Positions 15,891 to 24,447 of a stretch of DNA of 64,000 bases are shown piece by piece. The notes below the pieces were generated by a model. That model was given only the letters and a program-made list of their open reading frames with translations, was not told the origin of the DNA and ran no database searches. Numbering within the stretch: position 1 is the first letter of the stretch; the number at the start of each line of letters is the position of its first letter. The stretch spans positions 1,323,227 to 1,387,226 of the forward strand of contig NZ_CP101161.1 of the NCBI RefSeq assembly GCF_024298865.1. The letters are read 5' to 3'. Origin of the DNA: Halorarius halobius (lineage in GTDB: Archaea; Halobacteriota; Halobacteria; Halobacteriales; Haloarculaceae). The position numbers and the translations under genes were made by a program.

Positions 15891-17741
15891 ATGGCGGAGG
15901 ACAGCATCGCGGTCGTCGACCTCGACAGGTGTCAACCCGACCGTTGCAACTACGAGTGTGCGAACTTCTGCCCGCCCAACCGGACGGGCAAGGAGTGCAT
16001 CGTCCCCCGCGAGGACCGCTACGAGGAGAACGAACCGTACGAGGGCGGCCCCAAGCAGGTGTCCATCTCCGAGGAGATATGTCTCGGCGAGTCGTGTGGC
16101 ATCTGCGTCGAGAAGTGTCCGTTCGACGCCATCGAGATAATCAACCTCCCGCAGGAACTCGACGAGGAGCCGACCCACCGCTACGGCGAGAACGCCTTCG
16201 CGCTGTACGGGCTTCCTGCGCCACAGGAGGGGAAGGTGACGGGCATCCTCGGGCCGAACGGCATCGGGAAGACCACCGCCGTCCGCGTGCTGGCCGGCGA
16301 AATCGACCCGAACCTCGGCCGGTACAACGACCCCCCGTCGTTCGAGCAGGTGCTCGACGAGTACCGGGGGACGGAGCTCCAGACCTACCTCGAATCGCTG
16401 GAGTCGGGCGACGTGACCGTCGCGCGCAAGCCGCAGTACGTCGACAAGATCCCCGACCAGTTCTCGGGCAACACGCGCGAACTCATCGAGAGCGTCGACG
16501 AGCGCGGCGTCGCGGACGACCTCGTCGAGCGGCTCAACGTCGCGCCCGTCATCGACCAGGACATCGACACGCTGTCGGGCGGGGAGCTCCAGCGGGTCGC
16601 GCTGGCGGCGACGCTGGTGCGGGACGCGGACTTCTACTTCCTCGACGAGATAACGCCGTATCTGGACATCGGCCAGCGCGTCACCGCGGCGCGCCTGATT
16701 CGAGAACTCGCGGAGGAGGAGGACCGCTCGATGCTGGTCGTGGAACACGACCTCGCGGTGCTTGACCTGCTCGCCGACTCCATCCACGTCGCGTACGGTC
16801 GGCCGGGCGCGTTCGGCGTCGTCACGCCCCCGAAGTCGACGAAGAACGGCATCAACGAGTATCTGAAGGGGTATCTGGAGAACGAGAACATGCGCATCCG
16901 GCAGGAGGCCATCGAGTTCGAGGAGCACGCCCCCCGGAGCGTCCGGACGGGCGCCCGCGACGTGCTCGTCGAGTACCCCGCGATGCGCAAGTCGTACGGC
17001 GACGGCGAGTTCACGCTGGAGGTCGAGGCCGGACAGATACGCAACGACGAGGTGCTGGGCATCGTCGGCCCGAACGGCATCGGGAAGTCGACGTTCGCGC
17101 AACTGCTGGCCGGCCGGCTGGAGCCCGACGAGGGCGACCTCGACACCCGGCTCGACATCTCGTACAAGCCGCAGTACGTCGAAATCGACCAGCCGATGCG
17201 CGTCGACGCGTTCCTCTCGTCTATCACGGACGATTTCGGTTCCTCGTACTGGAACACCGAGATCGCCCAGCCGCTCCAGTTGGAGCGCATCATGGAGCAG
17301 AGCCTCACGGACCTCTCCGGCGGGGAGCGCCAGCGCGTCGCCATCGCCGCCTGCCTCTCGGAGGAGGCGGACCTCTACCTGCTCGACGAACCCTCGGCGC
17401 ATCTCGACGTCGAACAGCGGGTGCTCGCCACCCGCGCCATCCGCCGCTACACCGAGAACCACGGCGCGACGGCGATGGTCATCGACCACGACATCTACAT
17501 GATAGACCTGCTTGCGGACCGCCTGCAGGTGTTCGACGGTACGCCCGCCGAGTACGGCCACGCCGGCGAGCCGGTCGGGATGCGCGAGGGGATGAACGAG
17601 TTCCTCGCCAACCTCGACGTGACGTTCCGCCGCGACGAGCGGACCGGTCGGCCCCGCATCAACAAGCCGGGGTCGAAACTCGACCGCGAGCAGAAGAACG
17701 CCGGCGAGTACTACTACGCGCCCGACGCCGACGAGGAGTAG
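15891..17741 (+). CDS. abce1: ABCE1/RLI ribosome recycling ATPase
   Basis: Essential archaeal/eukaryotic factor that splits ribosomes after termination and acts in initiation. The 616-residue protein has two [4Fe-4S] clusters at the N-terminus (CQPDRCNYECANFCP near residue 14, CLGESCGICVEKCP near 64). Two ATPase domains follow, with Walker A GPNGIGKTT near 120 and GPNGIGKST near 393, signatures LSGGELQR and LSGGERQR, and switch His in VEHD and IDHD. All expected motifs are intact. The gene follows the EMC6-like gene by one base and is followed by a hairpin at 17742-17766. Confidence 0.97.
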   Translation: MAEDSIAVVDLDRCQPDRCNYECANFCPPNRTGKECIVPREDRYEENEPYEGGPKQVSISEEICLGESCGICVEKCPFDAIEIINLPQELDEEPTHRYGENAFALYGLPAPQEGKVTGILGPNGIGKTTAVRVLAGEIDPNLGRYNDPPSFEQVLDEYRGTELQTYLESLESGDVTVARKPQYVDKIPDQFSGNTRELIESVDERGVADDLVERLNVAPVIDQDIDTLSGGELQRVALAATLVRDADFYFLDEITPYLDIGQRVTAARLIRELAEEEDRSMLVVEHDLAVLDLLADSIHVAYGRPGAFGVVTPPKSTKNGINEYLKGYLENENMRIRQEAIEFEEHAPRSVRTGARDVLVEYPAMRKSYGDGEFTLEVEAGQIRNDEVLGIVGPNGIGKSTFAQLLAGRLEPDEGDLDTRLDISYKPQYVEIDQPMRVDAFLSSITDDFGSSYWNTEIAQPLQLERIMEQSLTDLSGGERQRVAIAACLSEEADLYLLDEPSAHLDVEQRVLATRAIRRYTENHGATAMVIDHDIYMIDLLADRLQVFDGTPAEYGHAGEPVGMREGMNEFLANLDVTFRRDERTGRPRINKPGSKLDREQKNAGEYYYAPDADEE

Positions 17742-17766
17742 GGTGGCCGAGCGGAGCGAGGCCACC
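17742..17766 (+). terminator. Hairpin directly after the ABCE1 stop
   Basis: GGTGGCC (17742-17748) and GGCCACC (17760-17766) form a 7-bp perfect stem with an 11-base loop. It begins right after the stop codon TAG. It could mark the 3' end of the mRNA or a processing site. There is no strong U-tract after it, so its termination role is uncertain. Confidence 0.4.
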
Positions 17767-17837
17767 TAGACGCGAACGGCGAGCGTAGCGAGCCGTGGGC
17801 GGGCGACTCGACCGCGAGGGGGTGAACGCTCGTCGGC

Positions 17838-18137
17838 TCACCCCGCGGTCGCGCGGTAGTGGTCGACGACGGCCGTGCCGACCCGCGCCAGCCCGTAGAT
17901 GGTGGCGGTGACGCCGGTCAGCGGGACGGCCGCCGGGAGCAACAGTCGCCCCCTGTCGAGGGCTTCGTACACCGGGATCAGCACCTCGAGTTCGAGGTTC
18001 ACGATGACCGAGCGGAGCAGGCCGGCGACCAGCGACAGCGCGAGCGCGGCGCCGACCCAGAACAGGAGGATACCGGCGACGACGAGGGCTTCCCGGAGCG
18101 CCCACCGCAGGCGCCCGGGGACCGTATCGGGGAACAT
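17838..18137 (-). CDS. Small membrane protein of unknown function
   Basis: A 99-residue protein beginning MFPDTVPGRLRWALREALVV. It has one long hydrophobic helix (VVAGILLFWVGAALALSLVAG), a second amphipathic or membrane segment (VLIPVYEALDRGRLLLPAAV), and a third (GVTATIYGLARVGTAVVD). No family is recognised. A TATA-like CCTTAAC lies 25-35 bases upstream (minus strand). The frame remains open much further upstream, but that extension runs antisense to the PHP gene and has no domain signal. Confidence 0.65.
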   Translation of the reverse strand: MFPDTVPGRLRWALREALVVAGILLFWVGAALALSLVAGLLRSVIVNLELEVLIPVYEALDRGRLLLPAAVPLTGVTATIYGLARVGTAVVDHYRATAG

Positions 18138-18221
18138 GCGGGCGGGGCTGTCGTGCGGCCCCCTGTTAAGGGTTGTCGCCCCGCCGGCAGATTGGTAAGT
18201 CGCGGCGCCGACGGGCCGGTA

Positions 18222-18995
18222 GTGACCGTCGACTACCACACGCACACGAACTACTCCGACGGCTCCGTCCCGATGTCGATGATCCGGGCCGCGGAGGAGG
18301 CGGGGCTCGACGGCATCGGCTTCGCGGACCACTGCGTCGTCACGACCGACGAGTGGCTCCAGACCGTCAAGCGGGCGTGGGGGTTCAACCTCGACGCCAC
18401 CTACGAGCGGCGCCGCGAGGGGCTGGCCGCGCTCCGCGACCACGCCGACGTGCGGCTGTTCGACGCCGTCGAGATGGACTACAAACCCCGCGACGAGTCC
18501 GAGGTCGCCGTGTTCCTCGACGACGCGGGGTTCGACTACGCCGTCGGGAGCGTCCACGAACTCGACGGGACGAACGTCCACAACGAGGGGCACTTCGTCG
18601 ACAAGTCGGACGCCGAGCGCGAGCGGCTGGTCGACGCCTACTTCGACGACCTCGTCGCGCTCGTCGAGTCGGAGCTGTTCGACGTGGCGGCGCATCTCGA
18701 CCTCGTCGAGCGCAACGAGGCGCTCCGGGGGCTGGCCACGGAGTCGCAGTACCGCCGGGTCGCGGCGGCGCTGGAGGCCTCCTCGACGGTGCCGGAACTC
18801 AACGCCGGGCGCGTCCGCGACGACGACGGCGAGATACACCCCGTCCCCGGGTTCATGGACGTACTGCTGGAGTACGACGTCGAGTTCGTGCTCGGGAGCG
18901 ACGCCCACGAGCCCGAGGACATCGACCCCTGCGTGGCGGCGCTCGAGAAGTTCGTGGCGACTCACGGCGTGCCGACGACGGAACTGTCGCTGTAA
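18222..18995 (+). CDS. PHP-domain metal-dependent phosphoesterase (HisK-type)
   Basis: 257 residues of the PHP fold, which hydrolyses phosphoesters using a trinuclear metal site. Motifs occur in order: HTHTNYSDG near residue 5, GFADHC near 36, EMDYKP near 86, GSVHELD near 110 and GSDAHEPEDI near 225. These are the metal-binding blocks, all intact. Histidinol-phosphate phosphatase is possible, since the layout matches HisK, but no his genes are nearby. Starts at GTG 18222, giving VTVDYHTHT; the frame is open upstream without homologous features. Confidence 0.85.
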   Translation: MTVDYHTHTNYSDGSVPMSMIRAAEEAGLDGIGFADHCVVTTDEWLQTVKRAWGFNLDATYERRREGLAALRDHADVRLFDAVEMDYKPRDESEVAVFLDDAGFDYAVGSVHELDGTNVHNEGHFVDKSDAERERLVDAYFDDLVALVESELFDVAAHLDLVERNEALRGLATESQYRRVAAALEASSTVPELNAGRVRDDDGEIHPVPGFMDVLLEYDVEFVLGSDAHEPEDIDPCVAALEKFVATHGVPTTELSL

Positions 18996-19002
18996 GGCCG
19001 CG

Positions 19003-19653
19003 TCACTCGGCGTCGAGTTCGAGCGTCCCGTCGTCGCTCGCTCGGACCGTCTTCCCGAGCGGACCGGACCGCGAGGCCTGCACCGTGAACGTACAGTAGA
19101 GGCTCTCGGGCAACGCTTCGACGCCGGGGTCGAACACGGCCGGGACGATGATTGTGCCCTCCGTGTCCACGCTCCGGAGTTCCGTGGTGAACGTGCGGGT
19201 CCCGGCCTCGATGTCGTAGTAGGCTCCGAACTCCTCCCACTGGCCGGGTGGCTGGACTCGCATCTCGTAGTTGAGGCGGCCCTCGTAGCTTCGGGGCGGG
19301 CGGACGCTGAACCGGAACCAGTCGGTCTCGTACCCCCTGTACGGCTCGCTCGCCGCGATGTCTCCGACGGTGGCGTTGAACCTCAACCCGAGCACCGGCG
19401 GGCGCGACCCCGCCCGCTCCCGTCGGTCGGTGTCGATGGAGGCGTAGCCGACGCCGTCGCGGTCTCCCTCCCGGGGCGGGTACTGCCACTGCAGTTCGCC
19501 GGGTTCGGCGGTCGTCTCGGCGTCCATCTCGACGGGGCCGGCGCCGGGAACACGGCCGGCACAGCCGGCGAGACCACCGGCGAGTGCGGTTCCGAGCGCG
19601 CCGAGCGCGCGTCTGCGGGTCGTTCCGTCGGCGGGCGAGTCGTTGGAGGGCAT
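19003..19653 (-). CDS. Tat-exported lipoprotein of unknown function
   Basis: A 216-residue secreted protein. The N-terminus has TTRRRALGALGTALAGGLAGC, that is a twin-arginine motif at 13-15 and a lipobox with Cys31 as the expected lipid anchor. The mature part is beta-rich and acidic without a recognised family; only broad traits (RFNATVGDIAA, EMRVQPPG) are visible. ATG 19653 is chosen because it starts the signal peptide and a TATA-like CCTTTTAC lies at about 19681-19690. The frame is open to 19800 but without meaning. Convergent with the PHP gene. Confidence 0.78.
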   Translation of the reverse strand: MPSNDSPADGTTRRRALGALGTALAGGLAGCAGRVPGAGPVEMDAETTAEPGELQWQYPPREGDRDGVGYASIDTDRRERAGSRPPVLGLRFNATVGDIAASEPYRGYETDWFRFSVRPPRSYEGRLNYEMRVQPPGQWEEFGAYYDIEAGTRTFTTELRSVDTEGTIIVPAVFDPGVEALPESLYCTFTVQASRSGPLGKTVRASDDGTLELDAE

Positions 19654-20016
19654 CGACGGGGATGGTGAGCCGGCGGTCGGGTAAAAGGTTCGAGTCGTGC
19701 GTGCCGCTCCCCACGTCCCTGTCCGCGGGGGAGCGGAGCGACCGAGCGGTTCACTGCGATTAACGCGCTCCGAGGGAGTCCGGTCGTCGGCCACCAGCAT
19801 CCGCGCGAGCGAAGCGAGCGCGGTTCATCCGAGCCGACCGCAGGGAGGCTCCGGGACCAAGGCGCGATTAACGCGAGCCGAAGGCTCGCGGCAGGAGCGC
19901 CGCCGTGTCTTTTTGGTGTCCTCCGGCGGCCTCCGGCCGCCGAGGACTTGTCGGACCGAAGGTCCGACAGCGCAACTTTTTGCCGGCGTGCGAAGCACGC
20001 CGTGCAAAAAGGTGCG
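19654..20016. other. 363-base intergenic region with hairpin cluster
   Basis: No convincing gene. The half next to engB (19872-20015) holds a row of hairpins described separately. The half next to the lipoprotein (19654-19800) contains its TATA-like box and otherwise only GC-rich sequence. Frames open here are by-products of composition. Confidence 0.6.
19872..20015 (-). repeat. Row of four perfect 8-bp hairpins downstream of engB
   Basis: Four perfect 8-bp stems each with a three-base loop lie within 131 bases: 19872-19890 (CGCGAGCC/GGCTCGCG), 19924-19942 (CGGCGGCC/GGCCGCCG), 19950-19968 (GTCGGACC/GGTCCGAC), and 19984-20002 (CGGCGTGC/GCACGCCG). The last is flanked by CTTTTTGC and GCAAAAAG, which extend it. 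On the minus strand the cluster begins one base after the engB stop and contains GCACCTTTTT and ACACCAAAAAG, the modules also seen at 10049-10214. It may shape the engB mRNA 3' end or be a mobile palindromic element. Confidence 0.65.
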
Positions 20017-20637
20017 TTAGAAGAACTTGAACAGGTCGTCGCGCTTCGCCTCGTGGAGGTGGTGGCGCACCGCGTCGTTCAGCGGCTGGATGCGACCCTT
20101 CTTGGCGACGATGGGCGCGACGGACTCGCCTTGCCACTGTTGCCACGGCGGCAGGAGCCCCAGTCGGTCACAGAGTTCGTTCAGCCGCTCGTCACGGTCG
20201 TCGACCTTGTCCATCTTGTTGACCGCGACGACGACCGGAATCCCCAGCTCCTGGAGGAAGCCGAACATCTCCACGTCGTGGGGAATCTCGTCTGGCCCGG
20301 AGTGGCGGTCGATGATGTCGACGACGGCCTTCCCGTCGACGACCAGCACGCCCACGAGAATGTCGTCGGCGTGGGCCTCGACGTAGCGGACCACGTCGGT
20401 CTTGATTTGCTCGCGCACCTCGTCGGGGACGCCGGACATGAAGCCGAACCCGGGCAGGTCCGTGATGACGAAGTCCTCGGCGGCCCAGTCGTAGTGGTTC
20501 GGCTCCCGGGTGACGCCCGGCTTGCCGCCGGTGTCGAACGTGTGGCCCGTTATCTCCCGCATCAACGTCGACTTCCCGACGTTGGACCGGCCCACGAGCA
20601 CGACTTCGGCGTCGCGGTCGGGGCGAGTGTCGAACAT
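20017..20637 (-). CDS. engB: GTP-binding protein EngB (ribosome assembly GTPase)
   Basis: A 206-residue TRAFAC GTPase of the EngB/YsxC/YihA family, linked to large ribosomal subunit assembly in bacteria. G motifs are clear: P-loop GRSNVGKST near residue 17, G2 Thr in [10 protein letters not shown]3 DLPGFG, G4 NKMDKVD. The chosen start is [12 protein letters not shown]; a longer frame to 20715 would overlap the divergent gene and its promoter. The haloarchaeal copy has no obvious partner gene. The 3' end abuts the hairpin cluster. Confidence 0.93.
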   Translation of the reverse strand: MFDTRPDRDAEVVLVGRSNVGKSTLMREITGHTFDTGGKPGVTREPNHYDWAAEDFVITDLPGFGFMSGVPDEVREQIKTDVVRYVEAHADDILVGVLVVDGKAVVDIIDRHSGPDEIPHDVEMFGFLQELGIPVVVAVNKMDKVDDRDERLNELCDRLGLLPPWQQWQGESVAPIVAKKGRIQPLNDAVRHHLHEAKRDDLFKFF

Positions 20638-20713
20638 ACCCCCTCTTTCCCGTCGAGACTGATACCCTCCCCGGTTGCACGGAGTTATGTCACCAGGCGT
20701 GGTACCGATATGC

Positions 20714-21088
20714 ATGGACGACGCGCTCTCCGGTTTCGACCGGGTGACCGAGTGGCTCCAGCACGCGCCGGGCGCCGACCTGGTGTACGGCGACCCCGTC
20801 GAGCGCGACGACCGGACCGTCGTCCCCGTCGCGCGGGTCCGCTACCGGGTCGCCGGCGGGTTCGGTGCCGGCACCGGCGACGCGGGCGACGACACCGAGG
20901 CGTCCGAGGGCGGCGGTGGCGGCGGGCTCGGCGACGCGACGGCGACGCCGGTCGGCGTGGTGGAGGTGAGCGACGCGGGGACGCGGGTCGTCCGGTTCGA
21001 CCGCGGGTGGCGACGGGGAGCGGTCGGCGCGGCGCTCGGTGCGGCCGCGGGGATGGCCGTCGGCCTGGCGCTCGGCCGGCGCGGCTAG
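20714..21088 (+). CDS. GerW/YtfJ-like protein
   Basis: A 124-residue protein with the Spore_YtfJ-like layout: [20 protein letters not shown], a glycine-rich stretch broken by an acidic insert (GGGGGG), then [16 protein letters not shown]. The C-terminus has a small membrane-like helix rich in Ala/Gly ([18 protein letters not shown]). Family members are small beta-rich proteins named after a spore protein, with no spores here; archaeal function is unknown. ATG 20714 follows GTTATG (20683-20688), a TATA-like site. Its stop overlaps the convergent methyltransferase by four bases. Confidence 0.75.
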   Translation: MDDALSGFDRVTEWLQHAPGADLVYGDPVERDDRTVVPVARVRYRVAGGFGAGTGDAGDDTEASEGGGGGGLGDATATPVGVVEVSDAGTRVVRFDRGWRRGAVGAALGAAAGMAVGLALGRRG

Positions 21089-21783
21089 CGACCGACGACC
21101 CACCGCCAGTGCTGTTCGAGGCCTCCATCGACCGCCGCGAGCGCCTCGCGCGCCCGCTCGGTCCGCTCGTCGGGCGGCAGTTTCGGGTAGAGTCGCGCCG
21201 CCATCGCGGGAATCGCGTGGAACGCTCGCAGGTCGTCGGCGTCGGTGTCGAACGTCCACGTCCCGCTCGCCGTCTCGAACGCCGCGTCGACGGCGTCGAC
21301 GACCGCCTCGGTCGGTGCCGGTGACCGCGATTCGCGGTCGAGCGCGGCGAACACGCCCTCGCCGTCGGCGGTCCAGCCGTCGGGCGCGACGGCACCGACC
21401 ACGCCGCCGGGTCGGAGGACGCGTCGCGCTTCCCTGACTGCCGCCGCGGGGTCGGGGACGAGAAACAGCGACGCGGTGAAGGCGACGGCGTCGACGCTGT
21501 CGTCACACAGCGGTAGACGGTCGATGTCGCCGGCGACCCGCGCGGGTGCCGGGTTCGCCCGGAGCATCGCGGGCGAGGCGTCGAGCGCGACGAGTTCGTC
21601 GGCGCGGGCCGCGAGCGCGTCGGTCGCGGCGCCGGTACCTGCGCCCGCATCGAGGACGCGCCCCCGCGGTTCCATCGCGGCCGCCAACCGCTCCGCGAGC
21701 GCGGCGAACCGGCCGGTCCGGGCCTCGTAAGCGGCGTAGGCGTCGGCGCTGGCGTCGAAGTTCTCCTTGACGGCGCGTTTCAC
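21085..21783 (-). CDS. SAM-dependent methyltransferase
   Basis: 232-residue class I methyltransferase. Motif I is VLDAGAGTGAATDALA near residue 42 and binds the SAM methionine. Motif II is LVALDASPAML. The VDAVAFTASLFLVPDP block matches motif IV/post-motif II of Methyltransf_11-type enzymes. C-terminal YPKLPPDERTERAREAL resembles UbiE-like relatives. The methyl acceptor is unknown. Starts at GTG. Confidence 0.86.
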   Translation of the reverse strand: MKRAVKENFDASADAYAAYEARTGRFAALAERLAAAMEPRGRVLDAGAGTGAATDALAARADELVALDASPAMLRANPAPARVAGDIDRLPLCDDSVDAVAFTASLFLVPDPAAAVREARRVLRPGGVVGAVAPDGWTADGEGVFAALDRESRSPAPTEAVVDAVDAAFETASGTWTFDTDADDLRAFHAIPAMAARLYPKLPPDERTERAREALAAVDGGLEQHWRWVVGR

Positions 21784-22139
21784 ACCTGCCGTACGGAACG
21801 GGGCGGTTTAGCTGTCGGTGCTACCGGCGGCCGGTACACCGTCGCTCGGCTGACGCCGCTCAACTCGGTGAGTTCCGTCGCGGTTCGTGGTAGTTAGTAG
21901 ATGCGTTCTCGTACGCCGACTCGACGGTGCCGTCCGCTGGGTTCTGTCAGTAGGCGTCGACAGTATGAGGGGTAACTGTCGTCATCGCCGTCCTCGACTC
22001 CAAGGACGGCGGGGAGCAAAACCCGTTCCGTTCCTCGTCGTACTGACTTCACGGTCTCCTTACAATACTGCAGTTCAGATAACCGTTTTCGGGGTTCCGC
22101 CCCACCGTCCCGTCGCCCTCCACGCGGGCGTCGATACTC
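21784..22139. other. 356-base intergenic region with a 9-bp stem
   Basis: No gene seen. It contains a perfect 9-bp stem CGCCGTCCT (21986-21994) with AGGACGGCG (22003-22011) and an 8-base loop CGACTCCA. This looks like the subterminal palindromes at ends of IS200/IS605-type elements, but no transposase or TnpB remnant is visible. The rest is less GC-rich than the genes and includes TTACAATACTGCAGTTC near 22068 and GATAACCG near 22079, possible promoter sequence for the MFS gene. Confidence 0.45.
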
Positions 22140-23393
22140 ATGTTCAGCGACGACGCGACCGTCACCGTCTACAAGTACTACCTGTATCGGGCCGTCGGCG
22201 GGCCGGGGTTCATGTACCCTATCTACGTGCTGTACCTGCTGTCGCACGACCTGACGTTCGCACAGATAGGCACCATCGGCGCGGTCCAGTCCGTCGCGGT
22301 GCTCGTCGGGGAGTTGCCGACGGGGTACGTGGGCGACCGCATCGGCCGCCGGAACAGTCTGCTCGTCGGGCAACTGCTGTTCGCGCTGTCGGCCACCGGC
22401 TTCGTCGTCTCCGAGGGGTTCGTCGGGTTCCTCGCCGCGTTCGTGGTGCTGTCGGTCGGGCAGACGTTCGTCTCCGGGAGCGGCGACGCGTGGCTGTACG
22501 ACACGCTGGACGCGACGCTGGGCAGTGACCGGTTCAGTCACGTCCGGGGCCGTGGCGGGGCCATCGGCCAGTGGGTGACGGCCGTGACGATGGTCGCCGG
22601 CGGGTACCTCTACGTCGTCGGTCACGTCCTCCCGTTCGTCGCGCTGGGGGTCGCGCGCGTGGCGACCGGCCTCGTCGTCCTGACGTTCCCGACCCCCGAC
22701 GAGGACGGCGAGCACGACGACGGGGGGCTGACCGTCGTCGAGGCGGTCCCCGTGGTCCGCGAGCGGCTGACGACCCCACCGGTCGCGTCGTTCGTGGCGT
22801 ACGCGGCGCTGTTCTTCGGCGTCGTCGCCACCGTCGACGTGTTCGTCCAGCCCATCGCCGAGCGGACGCTCGGCCCCTCGACGGGCGGCCTGCTGTCGTC
22901 GCTCGGGCTCGCGGAGCCGATGGCGCTGGGCGTCCTGTACGCGGCGTTCACCGCCGTCTCGGCCGTCGCCAGCGAGTACGCGAGCGACCTCGAAGCCGCC
23001 GTCGGGATGCGGACGGCGCTGGTCGTGGTCCCCGGAGTCACGGCGCTTCTGGTCGTCGTGCCGGCCGCCGTGCCCGTCCTCGCGGTGCCGATGTTCTTCG
23101 GGGTGCGGGCCGCGCGGTCGCTGCTGCGGCCGCTCGCGGGCCAGTTCGTCAACGACCACGTCGAGTCGGTCGGTCGCGCGACGGTGCTGTCGGCCGTCTC
23201 GATGGTGTACGCGCTCGCTCGCGTCCCCTTCGCCGTCGGGAGCGGCGTCGTCGCGGACCTGTTCTCGCCGCTGGTCGCCGTCGCGGCGCTCGGCGGCGCG
23301 TTCCTGGTGGCCGGCGGCGCGATGCAACTGCTCCGGCCGCCGGTCGCGGCCGGTCGCTCGGACGGCGCCGCGGACACGCGGGTATCCGACTGA
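22140..23393 (+). CDS. Major facilitator superfamily transporter
   Basis: A 417-residue permease with about 12 hydrophobic helices in two six-helix halves. The A-motif-like loop ELPTGYVGDRIGRRNSLL lies between helices 2 and 3, as expected for MFS. The gene starts MFSDDATVTVYKYYLYRAVG. The substrate cannot be predicted; a drug or sugar exporter are possible. It stands alone on the plus strand after a long intergenic region and is followed by an independently promoted regulator. Confidence 0.86.
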   Translation: MFSDDATVTVYKYYLYRAVGGPGFMYPIYVLYLLSHDLTFAQIGTIGAVQSVAVLVGELPTGYVGDRIGRRNSLLVGQLLFALSATGFVVSEGFVGFLAAFVVLSVGQTFVSGSGDAWLYDTLDATLGSDRFSHVRGRGGAIGQWVTAVTMVAGGYLYVVGHVLPFVALGVARVATGLVVLTFPTPDEDGEHDDGGLTVVEAVPVVRERLTTPPVASFVAYAALFFGVVATVDVFVQPIAERTLGPSTGGLLSSLGLAEPMALGVLYAAFTAVSAVASEYASDLEAAVGMRTALVVVPGVTALLVVVPAAVPVLAVPMFFGVRAARSLLRPLAGQFVNDHVESVGRATVLSAVSMVYALARVPFAVGSGVVADLFSPLVAVAALGGAFLVAGGAMQLLRPPVAAGRSDGAADTRVSD

Positions 23394-23460
23394 CGCCCCG
23401 AGTCGCCCCTCCTCTCGACGTAGCTGAACGCTTTAGGGGCCGGTCGTTCGTACAACGGGC

Positions 23461-24432
23461 ATGACCGACGAGTCCGACGGCGACGAGGGACCGCTGGCGC
23501 CCGGGGAGGCGTTTGCACTGCTCGGCCACGAGATACGCGCCAGCATCGTCGAGGTGCTGGCGACCGCCGACCGGACCGAGCGCCCGCTGGCGTTCTCCAC
23601 GCTCCGCGAGCGCGTCGGAACGGTCGACTCGGCGAAGTTCAACTACCATCTCGGGGAACTGGTCGGCCACTTCCTCGAACGGACAGACGAGGGGTACGAC
23701 CTCCGGCGGGCGGGCGAGCGCGTGGCCGAGGCCGTCCTCTCGGGAGCGGTCACCGACGACCCGGTGCTCGAACGGACGCGCATCGACCAGTCGTGTCTGT
23801 ACTGTGGCGCGCCCGTCACGGTGGACTACAGACAGGAGCAGGTCGCCGTCTACTGCACCGAGTGTGACGGCACCTACGGGGCGAGCGAGCGGACCAGCGG
23901 CGACGACCAGCCCACCGAACAGGGGTTCCTCGGCTACCTGAGTCTCCCACCCGTCGGCATCGCCGACCGGACGGCCGAGGAGGTCCACTGGGCCGCGGTC
24001 ACCTGGCAACTCTCCGAGCAGTTGCTGGCCGCCAGCGGCACCTGCCCGCGGTGTTCGGCGGCGCTCGACGAGTGGCTGGCTCTGTGTGAGGACCACGCCC
24101 CCGCGGACGGCCGGTGTCAGAACTGCAACGAGCGGTACGCGGCGAAACACTCCGCCAGTTGCACGAACTGCGTGTTCGCCCGACGGGGCGTCTTCGGCGT
24201 CGCCCTGCTGGACCACACCGCGCTCCAGTCGTTCCTGACCGACCACGGCATCAACCTCATCGCGCCGGCCTCCGACCGGTTCCTCTCGGTCGTGATGGAC
24301 TACGAGGAGACGGTGTCGAGCGTCGACCCGTTCGAGGCGTCGTTCACGTTCACCGTCGACGGCGACGCGCTCACCTTGACGGTGGACGACGACCTGACCG
24401 TGGTCGACGTCGCGCGCTCGGACGCTCGGTAG
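23461..24432 (+). CDS. HTH transcription regulator with several zinc ribbons
   Basis: 323 residues. The N-terminal winged helix (residues about 12-95, ALLGHEIRASIVEVL; FSTLRERVG; FNYHLGELVGHFL) is ArsR-like. The rest carries at least four CxxC pairs: CLYCG, CTEC, CPRC, CQNC, then CTNC. So two or more zinc ribbons are likely. This design is typical of a large haloarchaeal regulator family with unknown ligands. A TATA-like GCTTTAG at about 23430 lies 25-31 bases upstream of the start, consistent with a leaderless mRNA. Confidence 0.82.
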   Translation: MTDESDGDEGPLAPGEAFALLGHEIRASIVEVLATADRTERPLAFSTLRERVGTVDSAKFNYHLGELVGHFLERTDEGYDLRRAGERVAEAVLSGAVTDDPVLERTRIDQSCLYCGAPVTVDYRQEQVAVYCTECDGTYGASERTSGDDQPTEQGFLGYLSLPPVGIADRTAEEVHWAAVTWQLSEQLLAASGTCPRCSAALDEWLALCEDHAPADGRCQNCNERYAAKHSASCTNCVFARRGVFGVALLDHTALQSFLTDHGINLIAPASDRFLSVVMDYEETVSSVDPFEASFTFTVDGDALTLTVDDDLTVVDVARSDAR

Positions 24433-24447
24433 GGACCGGCGGCCGGC

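Noticed and set aside
15825-17765. A 646-codon frame antisense to ABCE1
   Set aside because: ABCE1 is unmistakable on the plus strand; the reverse frame has no motif.
17859-18221. Upstream extension of the PHP gene by about 120 codons
   Set aside because: The extension is antisense to a membrane-protein gene and carries no PHP sequence; homology begins at VTVDYHTHT.
19800-19825. GCGAGCGAAGCGAGCGC as a hairpin
   Set aside because: It reads the same backwards (mirror) and is not an inverted repeat, so it cannot form a stem.
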